Origin: Cryptomeria japonica
Taxonomy: Eukaryota > Streptophyta > Pinopsida > Cupressales > Cupressaceae
Direction: 5' to 3'
Length of the DNA: 64,000 nucleotides
Assembly: GCF_030272615.1 (NCBI RefSeq)
Contig: NC_081412.1
Coordinates: 98,953,796 to 99,017,795 of the forward strand
The notes under the pieces were generated by a model. That model was not told where the DNA came from and did no database searches. It saw only the letters and a program-made list of their open reading frames with translations. Made by a program: the position numbers and the translations under genes. This document shows positions 1 through 8,719 of this stretch, piece after piece (the stretch's first letter is position 1; each line of letters begins with the position of its first letter).

Positions 1-885
1 ACGCCTTATCAAGAGTGATTGCTTTAAAGTAGGATACACCAAAGAGAGATAAAGAGAGATATCACATTATCACAAAGATTTAGCCCCCAATTGAGGAATA
101 AACCCAAGGATAATAGAAAAAAAATACAAAGTACAAGGTGGCTTCACTTTCCTCGGGGTCAGTATGCTCTATGATAACTCATGTATATCATGTATATATA
201 TGCATAGAATAGTCCGCATTCCCCAAAGAAAGGAAACCACCTTGGAAGAAAGGGAACACATGTGTCTTTTGAGTCAACATGATAGAGACCAAAAGAGATC
301 TCAATGCTTTGTATCTTCCTCAAGTATACATCGCTAGGGACAACAAATAGAAGAATAGGGATACACATAGAAGAATGGTCACAAGAGAGAAAGAAAGGAG
401 AGAGGTAGAGGATCTACGGTACTAATGCAACTATTCTAGCACAACATCCACCTCCCGATCTTGCTGATCATTATTTCAGGAAGGCAGAAAACATGCCAGA
501 GGAGCGACATCCAACAGATGAAGCAATCACAAGATCCAAATAAGGACTATGCTCATGTGCTAAGTCACTTTGTTTGTTTCTAGGAGCTAGGATTAAGGCT
601 TTTGAAAATTTTGCAGATAAATGATTGTCAACATCAACATATTCATATTCACTATCAAAAGAAATAAGAGTTCTATTGCCATCATGAATAACATTTTCAC
701 CCATTTCTTCATCAAGAATTATAAAAAGAGGAGCTCTAATATGAATACAAGTAAAACCATCACATGTTTTTTGCAGCTTATGGTTTGGAGATTTAGGTTC
801 AACATCTTGCGTAGGAGAAAATGGAATCATGTCAACTGTTGGTATTTTGGGAGATTGAATAGTTTGAGAAACAAATGATCGAAAG
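1..885 (-). mobile_element. family 1 gypsy-like element, 3' internal fragment
   Basis: Read on the minus strand, this segment matches the 3' internal part of element A (about 11700-13880): the end of the Gag-protease frame, then untranslated sequence including the blocks around the words ttgactcaaaagacacatg and aaagcaatcac. Divergence from A is clearly higher than between the two LTRs of A. It lacks the 1.3-kb tandem duplication found in A and so shows the ancestral sequence across that breakpoint. The left end is cut by the window edge; the right end is near 885, where similarity stops. No LTR of this copy is visible. Confidence 0.75.
434..885 (-). pseudogene. C-terminal tail of family 1 Gag-protease protein
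   Basis: The minus-strand frame reads SQTIQSPKIPTV, then IPFSPT, EPKSP, an acidic stretch (DSEYEYVDVDNHL), FSKALILAPR and HSPYLDLVIA. This parallels the tail encoded at 11720-12162 in element A. The frame shifts near 480, after which the homologous ending (DQQDREVDVVLE then stop) can still be read, so the stop position is shared by copies. The tail is proline- and charge-rich with no catalytic motif I recognise. It is a fragment of a retroelement protein, not a host gene. Confidence 0.65.
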
Positions 886-1169
886 ACATATCCTCATCGA
901 AATGATTATTGATTACCGCGAAAATCAGAAACAAATCCCACGAAAGGTCACATCGCCATTAAATTCGAACGTGTGCCTGAGTGACCGTTGTCCAAAACGA
1001 CCATTACTAACTGATTAAATACACCGTAAGTAGTGGATCAACATCAAAGGACACAACATTAAGGAATTCACAGGCGACGAACTAAAAGCAGGAATTAGGC
1101 AAATTCATAGATAAAGCTCAGTAATTCCAAGTACGTTGTTTGCACACAGACCTCTTTTTTAAAATTCAA
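886..1169. other. gap between family 1 fragment and the 1170 pseudogene
   Basis: No coding frame is supported. The stretch probably holds the 5' leader of the downstream pseudogene, but no LTR end, primer site or TATA box is convincing. Confidence 0.4.
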
Positions 1170-4100
1170 ATGGAATCATCATCTAAAACTAATAAGACCA
1201 GAAAGGGAAAAGAACCTATCGCTCCAGAAGAAAAACCTAAAAGATAGAAAAGGGAAGGGCGTTCTTTGGCCCAGGACTTGATTGACCTGTGCCCATCATC
1301 CAGTTTGAGGTCCAAGAAGATTAGAGCTGATGAGGAAGGCCTGGAGGACCGGTTTGAGGATCTTGGAGACATATGGACATAATTGAGAGGGTATGAATTA
1401 TTCATATATGGGTACAACAGAAGAGTTTCCCCTCAACCTATCAACAATTTTTGGCAATTGAACTTAGGAGGGTTAGTTGTGGCTAATGTATTCGTGAATG
1501 TGGAGCTCATGAAGGCATTGGCAAACAATTATGACCCTAAAACTGGGACCATATATAACTACATGGGTGAGCCAATTCTTGCAATCAGAAAGGAGGTTAT
1601 TGACACCGTGTTTGAGTTGGATTGGGGATTTGAAGAATTGATTGACCTCAAGAAGTTGACAAGTGAATATTTTAACCTAGAGCACATTTACAAAACGTGG
1701 AGACTCCCTATAAATAGACCTAGGAATGCAGGGTCCTTAGTGCCACTAGGTCAAGATGACAAAGCTCCCTATGATGTCAACTCTTTCCATCCATATTTCA
1801 AGTATACCTATTACTGTGTTTCCCAAGTGCTAGGGATAAAAGCCCATCCTTTGATGGATATTGCAGCCATGGTCATTTGTGCCGATTTGCAGTCTAAGGA
1901 CCCCTGCTTCTTTGATTTTTCTTCTTATTTGGTTGAGGTTTTGAATCATGGGTTAGAAAAGTTAAAGGGGGATGTCATCAATGTTCATTTTAAGCATTAT
2001 TCCTTACTTATGCATATGCTATTGTATGTGGGCCAAGATGAAGGGTTATGGCTAGAAGAGTTATGTGTCAGGACATATGACAATGCTGGGATGAGAAAAC
2101 TAGTGCAACTATGGGTTTCTTCATGGGACCAGAGGTATGTGAATAATCAATATTGGTATTTTGAGGAGTTCTTTGTCAAGCCATTATATAGACTGTTGGG
2201 ATGCCCATGCGATCATGCCCTTGCACCAGAGGTTCAAAGATTCCTAAGACCAAAAGATTTCGCTGAAGATACCTCAATTGAACACAATTGGGGAGATTGG
2301 TATTGTTTTTCAGACTGCACACAAGTCAGGGTATACGAGTTTGAAGGGAGACCATACTTACTACCACTTACAGTCCCTAACAGAGTGGCTTGTTTGGAAA
2401 TTGTGAGGCAACTATCAATAGTGAGTACAGAACATCTGACAAGCCATGGGAAACAATCAATTATACCTGGGTTGTTAGTATTTTCAGATTTTATTGTGAA
2501 AAGTTCAAAGAGTTATGGCTTGCTGCACACAAAATTGGATTATTATGGCATGGCTATGGGGGATCCAACACCCAATTTTGATCCTGAAGGATACATAAGG
2601 ATAGCCCGGTCATCACAAAAGCTGAAGGCTAGAGAGCATAAATCTTACCTACCGGATGACCTAATTAAGAACATTGGCAGAGAAGAGGCCAGAGTGAAGC
2701 GAATAAAGTTTGAGAAAGCAATGCAGGCTTATAAATGAAAGCTTTTTAGAAGGAAAATGGATGAGAACGTGCTACAAAAGATTGAAGACCCCTTGGAGTT
2801 GGCCAACAAACTTGTGGAGCATGAATTGGAAATACTTGAGGGTGTCCCGCCTCATGTTTTTAGGGATTACATTGATACTATTAGGAATACAGAGCCTTTG
2901 GCTCATATGTCTCCTGCTTCCACATCTGGCATCGTTCCATTCACTCCTCAAGAGGATTACCCCCTGGTTATGAAGAAGATACACTGATAGACTTAGCAAC
3001 AGGACAACTAAATGTCCAAGAAGTGTCTGACATCAGATTCCTGGAGCATGAGGATTTCATTGCTGATATTGACTTCATTGCTTCCAAGGAGTTCACCGCA
3101 TTCCTCTATCAACATAAAGGATCTCAAATTAGGAATAACATGATAAATAGTGAAGAAGAGCAGCAACTTCAAAAGTTACAAGAGGAGATGGATCTTGTGA
3201 TGAGAGAAATGACACCTGAGAAGGGAAGACAATTGCTTAAGGAAGCTGGTGTGCTATTATACTCTGGATGGGACATGAACTCTACCTTGTTGTTTGATGG
3301 ATTCCTCAAGAAACAAGACCCAAGTAGGCAAATGATGCCAAAAGAGATTGATAAAATCTTTAGAGGATCAGGATATGATCCAGATCAGAAGGCTCTTCTA
3401 CAATGGGCTATCTATCCCAAAGATAAAAGACCTATATTGGTTGATACAAAAGAAGCTTTTGGACATTTGATGGTGCAACAAGTTGAAAAGAATGACCCTA
3501 GAGTAATTGCCAAACTAAATTTGGATGTCGCTAAACTGAACCAAGATCAGATAGAGTTTCTGGTTTGAGAAAATTCTGCATACAAAAGCCTATATGAGAA
3601 AACCGATGAAGAAAAATAGAGGCTGCAAGCAAGATTGCTTCAGATTGATACAGGTACCAGTCAAACAGGGATGACATATGGTGTTGACAGAGATGCCATG
3701 GATGCCTTGACAGGCGCTATGTATTGGAGGAACAGGGCTGAAAAGACATCTCGGCAAGTAGAAAAGGTACAACAAAAGATGGATAAGTTGATTCTGGAGA
3801 TCATTGAACATAGGTTCAGAAGTATGATGCAAGTTGCAAAAATCTATTGGAAAACATACACTGGAACAGTCAGAGCTTTGAAAGAGCATGAAAGGCTTAG
3901 GTCTCAGTTGGAAGACATGATGAATGACAATAGTTTGATTAATCCAGGTGAGAAAATTGAAGCCGAGACTTACTTGAAGTCCCATGATGAATTGGCAAAT
4001 CAATCAAGGAAAGAGCTTTAGAGGCTGGATGATGGGAATACCCCTAGGGTGCCCTCTTTTTACAGTAATGGTGAGTTAGTATCATTGGAACAGTGGAAAC

Positions 4101-4321
4101 TAGAGTGTAGTGATGAGAAGAATCGAACAGTAGTAGAGTTGGATCGGGACAAAGAATTGTCACTCTGTGTTAACCATATTCTATCTAATCATTTCCAGAC
4201 AAAAAGCGACATGAGGACACTAAACAATGACATTCTAATGTATAAAGATGATAAGTACATTGAACACATAGGAATGCTGAACTTGTTTATCTCCCAGTTT
4301 GTTAACAAAAGTGCTAATTAA
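1170..4321 (+). pseudogene. large retroelement-type protein of unknown function, decayed
   Basis: One long frame can be followed from the ATG at 1170 to the stop at 4321, about 1050 codons. It has in-frame stops at 1245 (TAG), 1380 (TAA), 2736 (TGA), 3566 (TGA), 3617 (TAG) and 4019 (TAG) and one frameshift near 2950-2970. The N-terminus is Lys-rich. The longest uninterrupted block (1383-2738, 451 aa) is globular-looking, with aromatic-rich segments such as YWYFEEFFVKPLYRLLGCP. The part after 3140 is rich in Glu, Gln, Lys and Leu and looks helical or coiled-coil (KTSRQVEKVQQKMDKL). No zinc knuckle, protease, RT or integrase motif was seen. Architecture and wording resemble the frame of element D at 39597, so I take it as the protein of a non-autonomous retroelement. 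Most stops fit C-to-T change of CAG, CAA or CGA. Function is unknown; capture from a host gene is an alternative. Confidence 0.6.
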
Positions 4322-4737
4322 TAGTTATGTGCTGAAAAGCCACAATGCTTGGTGACAATGTATACCCTCATATAAATGAGGGAAATTTTGTAACAATAAG
4401 GATCATTAGAGAAGAAGTAGAATATAGCCTCAGACTTACTATTGTACCATTTTACGAACATACATAATATAATCAGTCGTCTTTCCTTTGTGTATATGTT
4501 GTGGATTACTACATCTTTCTGTAGGCAGTTGCTTGTGATATTATCTAAAGGAGATAAGGTTACTTGCGTTCTTCCAGTAAAACTCTGTGTTTCATATTGT
4601 GGATTTGAATAAAAGATTTACTTGCGAATATAGTTTTGTATATAGTGCGCCTGCATATTATCTCAACCATGGTGCGCCTGCATATGTATGTAGTTTTGTT
4701 TATAGGTGGAAATCCTAAGGTTCAATGTCAAACTTGG
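4322..4737 (+). other. 3' flank of the 1170 pseudogene
   Basis: No coding frame. The first ~40 bases have a diverged relative at 16413-16440 (words gaaaagccaca and cttggt), so they belong to the same element. A TATA-like run (cctcatataaatgagg) sits at about 4367-4382 and could be the U3 of a 3' LTR, but no matching 5' LTR was found. Near 4645-4685 the words gtgcgcctgcatat occur twice, a small local duplication. Confidence 0.4.
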
Positions 4738-4753
4738 TTGCTCTGATACAATA
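4738..4753 (-). other. possible initiator-Met primer binding site (copia type)
   Basis: The minus strand reads TGTATCAGAGC just after a possible LTR end (ATATTACA). This is the plant copia primer-site word TGGTATCAGAGC with one base missing. If real, a minus-strand copia 5' LTR begins at 4754 and runs rightwards on the plus strand, with its internal part to the left mostly lost. Confidence 0.4.
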
Positions 4754-6180
4754 TGTAATATTCCATTAATTCTATACTTAAAGAAAATAAATTGTGATCT
4801 ATATTAAGATAAAAAATTGAGCATTTCAAAATAAAACATAACTACTTCAGTTGAAGGAGAAAACTAACTAAATGTTCTTCAACATAATAAGAATCTAACT
4901 AATTTATCTAAAAGGAAGGTAATCTTTTAACGATAAAAAAATTGAATAAATATTATTAAGCTAATCAATATGAGAAAGGAATTCAAATGGCCAGTTTCAT
5001 CACTTAGATAAAGCATCACCATCTTGGCCAAGGTTTTAACATTGCAAGCACCAATGCGTTGTTAGTGTTCACCTCCCTTGCTCGACTTGTACATCCAATT
5101 CTTGAGCTCAACAAACTCACTAGTTACCAACCATCTAAATAAGCCATCTGCTTAATGTGTACTAACAATAATGGTTATTAACGACCATCATATGATAAAT
5201 AGCATACACTTGAGCCAACTAACTCATTGGTTTACTAACCAACTATCTAGCGAACTGCTTAATGTCTACTAAGAATAATGGTCATAAATGACCATCATAA
5301 GATAATTAATATACACTTGAGTTAGTTGATTCATTGGTTACATAACTTCTAGGTTTAGCTGATCCAATTCGTTACATAACAGTCTCATGTCTATTGACAT
5401 TAACGGTTTACAAGGACCTTCATGGGATTGTGACATAACCTAACAAGCCAACTGCTACAAATCCCCTATCTCTAACAAGCTTCAACTGTCATCATGGAAT
5501 TAAACCTAATACAACATTGGTTCCCTTATTTAGCAAAATTAACACATCATATTATGACTCAACAAAAAATATGGTTCTAATATATTTTTTTATCTTTCTA
5601 TATTCCCAAAAGTATGCATCTAATTGATGATAAGAATCCTTCCTCAGGTCTTGCAACCATGGAGACTGGTTATAATTTGATTATAACCGATGTGCATTGA
5701 TTCCAAGATGAACCATATTCAGTTGAACTATGAGTTGAGAGTGGAAAACAAATAAACATAGAATAGCTACAAATTATAGCAAGGTATTATGACTATAAGA
5801 TAGAAACCATCCTAGGAGCCTCCAATATATCAAAAGTTGAGAAAGTAGCAAGCTTACTGTACAAAGATAGTGATCACTATAAAGTTGCAATCAAGTTCAA
5901 AGCATTGATTTGTGGGAACAAAGGGTTTCATATGGGGATAGAGCAGTCTCATGAAATATCATGATAGTCATAATCATAATCTAAAGAGTAGTCAAATCTT
6001 CAAGATAGATTGGTGATAGTGAAGTCATTCTATTGAGCATCAAATCTGAATTAAGTAAAATATCTTGATTTGAGAAATTAAATCATAGAAGCCATCTCTC
6101 TTTGGAAGAAATCATCATTTTCATTGATACCGTAATAACCCATAAGTTATCGAACAAGTCTAAAAGCATTCTATCAAAGT
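4754..6180 (-). other. possible copia-type LTR remnant, no gene
   Basis: The plus strand starts with tgtaatattcc next to the degenerate initiator-Met primer site, consistent with the inner end of a minus-strand LTR. The far end is not identified. The interior is AT-rich with stops in all frames and contains the 107-bp tandem repeat at 5120-5400. No partner LTR is in the window. Confidence 0.3.
5120..5400. repeat. 107-bp tandem repeat, about 2.3 copies
   Basis: The words cttaatgt.tactaa, aataatggt, gaccatcata and atacacttgag recur with a spacing of about 107 bases (for example cttaatgtgt at 5151 and cttaatgtct at 5258). A third, partial and diverged copy follows towards 5400. Confidence 0.6.
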
Positions 6181-6264
6181 ATCTAAGATTCAAACAATAT
6201 CGATGAGACCCAACAATGTCTCATTGATATAAAAGGGGCATCGAAGAAAGCAAACACCGATCAA

Positions 6265-6536
6265 CTTCATAAAGGACTCATCGAAGACAGTAACTCCATC
6301 GATAAAAGATATCGATGAAAGTGGAGATGGTTCTCATCGACAAGAAAAGGTCTTCGAGGATATAACACTATCGGTGCAAAAAGACTCACTGAAAGAGATG
6401 GTCCCAACAACAAAAGGTATTGAAGAAAGCAGAGGTGGCCCCCACCAATGAGAAAAGGCTTTTGAAGAAACAATATCATCGATGCAATATAAAGAAGATT
6501 CACTGAAAGAAGCATTCTCATCGAAAAAGTGATATC
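6265..6536 (+). repeat. 578-bp tandem repeat, left partial unit split by element A
   Basis: This segment is nearly identical to 15691-15967 and ends abruptly at the truncated 5' LTR of element A. Together with 15389-16270 it shows that A is inserted in an array of 578-bp units rich in atcgat/tcgatga words. In the uninterrupted unit, the word gtgatatc that ends here continues as gataaaacaaaag before the adenine-rich gaaaactac. Confidence 0.8.
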
Positions 6537-6672
6537 AGCGCCCTGGTCCCTGGCCCTATTTTGGGCCCGGTCTCTTATGGGGCTTCGAGTCTTTAAGTTT
6601 GCAAATTGGAAAATAATCTTCCTAGGTCGGCCTAAGGTCGGGAAAATCAATCTATCAGCCCTAATTGCCAAG

Positions 6673-6680
6673 TATATAAA
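6673..6680 (+). promoter_or_regulatory. LTR TATA box of element A (5' copy)
   Basis: TATATAAA in the LTR, repeated at 14528-14535 in the 3' LTR, is followed within about 80 bases by a run of attcaagc repeats. This is the likely retroelement promoter. Confidence 0.55.
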
Positions 6681-7133
6681 CTACATTTCCTCTCCCATTT
6701 TGATAGATGGAAAAAAGGCGGAAACGATATTCAAGCATTCAAGCATTCAAGCATTCCTTCAAGCAATTGAGCATTCTAAGTCTCCATTCAAGGCTAAGTG
6801 TTGCATTCAAGACAAGGATTCAACCATTGAAGAGTAGATCACTTACAACACATTACATACTACATACATTACACCTTCGCATGTAAGAATACAAACATTC
6901 TTACAACAAGGTATCAGTACTTGTTTACATTACAAACATTTACATTTACAGCATTCTCATTTCTTGGTTAATTCCAAAACCGGGGTTTGACCTAAAGGCA
7001 AACCCCTCATCCCTAACCCCCCAATCATCCTCTCTTTTCTGTGTGTAGGTTGCAGGTACGCGGCTATAATTGAAGATCTGGAATCCTTGTGTAGAGACGA
7101 ACAGATCCCCCTTCATTTCGCGGATTTTTCGGA

Positions 7134-7163
7134 GGACCGTGTGCACGCCGGGTGCCATCGTCC
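7134..7163 (+). other. family 1 hairpin motif, U5 copy
   Basis: A 30-base motif with arms GGAC/GTCC, a conserved GTGTGCAC and a closing GCCATCGTCC. It recurs at 7939-7968 and 8562-8591 in the leader and at 14989-15018 in the 3' LTR. A longer-stemmed version sits in element C. Confidence 0.6.
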
Positions 7164-7536
7164 TGTCAACTTTTGCTCAAATTTGCAGAACAGCACCGTC
7201 TCGACATTTTACTGCTAATTCCAGGTCCGTAGCTTCATACCATATCCCTATCTCTGTTTATAAGCGATTATTTCCCACTTTACATGCATTCCTAGTTCAA
7301 TCTTTCTATCTACATATTTCTTTACAAAAGAGGGTATCCTTGATATCTTAACCCTTGAAAGTCATTTAGAATCCAATCTTGCATCGCGTGGGATTGGATC
7401 TTGTGGGTTTCAACCCCTCTTTTGAATGTAAAGTCTCTCCTAAGTGAAAACCATCAACCCTAGTGACTCTCCCTTCTCTCTCCTTGGAGTTGGGGAGGGG
7501 AGAACGACTAGGGTTCGATTTTTCCGCTTTACATTT

Positions 7537-7554
7537 TGGTGAACCCGACGTGAA
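7537..7554 (+). other. primer binding site complementary to tRNA-Trp
   Basis: TGGTGAACCCGACGTGAA starts three bases after the LTR end. It is complementary to the 3' end of plant nuclear tRNA-Trp(CCA) over 18 bases, by my recollection of that tRNA. The same site with a 15-base match is at 45476-45490 in element C. Confidence 0.75.
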
Positions 7555-7938
7555 CATCCTCATTCTGATTATTCATGGTTAGATCTGAAAAATTTGCTTC
7601 CTTAATTACATTTCCATGTTTTATCTTTTGCAAATTTTAGAGGTTGATTGCATAAAAAACCCTAAAATTTTCTTTTTAGTAATTAAGCTTGTGAAATGTT
7701 TAATTGTTAATGCTTGTTTCAGATCTACCCTTCTATTATAAATTGTCAATTCATATTTGTGCTTTAATTCTGAAAATTAAGTGGTTAAATGTCAAAACCC
7801 TAATTTTTAAAACCTTCTTGATTCAACCTTTGACTGATAATTTCACTAATCAAAACACCTCCAAATCGGCTGTAACTTTGGATTCCGCAATAAAATCACA
7901 ATATCTTTCATCCCTGAAAATTTGGAAAAAAGTTGCGA

Positions 7939-7968
7939 GGACCGTGTGCACCCCGAGCGCCATCGTCC
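7939..7968 (+). other. family 1 hairpin motif, leader copy 1
   Basis: It has the same 30-base layout as 7134-7163, with loop changes (CCCCGAGC in the middle) and conserved GGACCGTGTGCAC and GCCATCGTCC arms. Confidence 0.6.
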
Positions 7969-8561
7969 CCGACATTTTTTCTGAAATTTCGGGAGCTAGA
8001 TCTTACTGTATTTTTCTGCTAAAATCCAGAATTTTGGCTAATTTTATCAATTCTAACACTTTCAAAATTAAAGTCAAAGTTGGTCTAGCGATTGCTTGGA
8101 TTGAGGCTTCTAATCATTCAAAAATTGTTGAAATTAAAATTTGTATCAAAATTGTGTTTCCTACAGTCCTAAATCTGAAAAGAGTGTTGGCATTCATTCA
8201 AAATTTCAGTGTTTTATTCAAATCTTTACAATTTGTGACTTTTGAAATTAAGTGTTTAATTGCAACAACCTTGATTTCCACTTTCAAAATCGAATTTTGC
8301 ATGAAATCGAGTCAACTTTTAAATTTCAAAGCCTGCATTGCTTTCAGTATTCCCTCTAAAAATCATAAAATTCAAAATTTCAGTTTCCCTCTCTTTTTCA
8401 AAATTCAAATTTTACATTTTTCAACAATCTTGGTAGGGTTCAATTTCGAGATTGCAACTTTAATTTGGCCTATCAACAGATCATAAAATCACTCAATTTT
8501 TTCAGATTAGCTCTAAAATCATCATAACTTTCATCCCTGGAAATTTTGAAAAAATTTGCGA

Positions 8562-8591
8562 GGAACGTGTGCACTCCGTTCGCCACGGTCC
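8562..8591 (+). other. family 1 hairpin motif, leader copy 2
   Basis: It has the same 30-base layout. The arm changes GGAACGTG and CACGGTCC keep pairing (CGTG with CACG), a change consistent with selection on the fold. Confidence 0.6.
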
Positions 8592-8719
8592 CGGATATTT
8601 TTTCCAAAATTTTGGGAGATTGTCCTGATTGCATTTAACAGCTTAAATCTAGGAGATTGGCTGATTTTATTGAAATTTGCTACCTCTAAAATTCAAAATC
8701 TTCTCTCTTTCTTTAGTGC

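Larger units (their letters stand above)
6537..7533 (+). repeat. 5' LTR of element A, 5'-truncated
   Basis: It aligns with 14392-15388 of the 3' LTR with few differences and ends in TTTACA. The bases equivalent to 14207-14391 of the 3' LTR are missing. Confidence 0.9.
7555..8719 (+). other. untranslated leader of element A
   Basis: About 1.2 kb between primer site and Gag start. It is AT-rich, with long runs of aaattt-type words and two copies of the hairpin motif (7939-7968, 8562-8591), each set in a similar context (gaaaatttggaaaaaa before, attttttc.gaaat after). The frame 7704-8486 is open for 260 codons but has no homologous frame preserved in the leader of element C, so I do not call it a gene. 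Confidence 0.7.

Noticed and set aside
471-4003. Minus-strand frames at 1166-1417, 2772-2999 and 3590-4003
   Set aside because: They lie opposite the readable 1170-4321 frame and have no recognisable sequence of their own.
7537-7554. tRNA-Trp fragment as a tRNA gene
   Set aside because: Only the complement of the tRNA 3' end is present, placed exactly at a primer binding site.
7704-8486. 260-codon open frame in the leader of element A
   Set aside because: AT-rich low-complexity reading without a domain; the homologous leader of element C has no matching frame.
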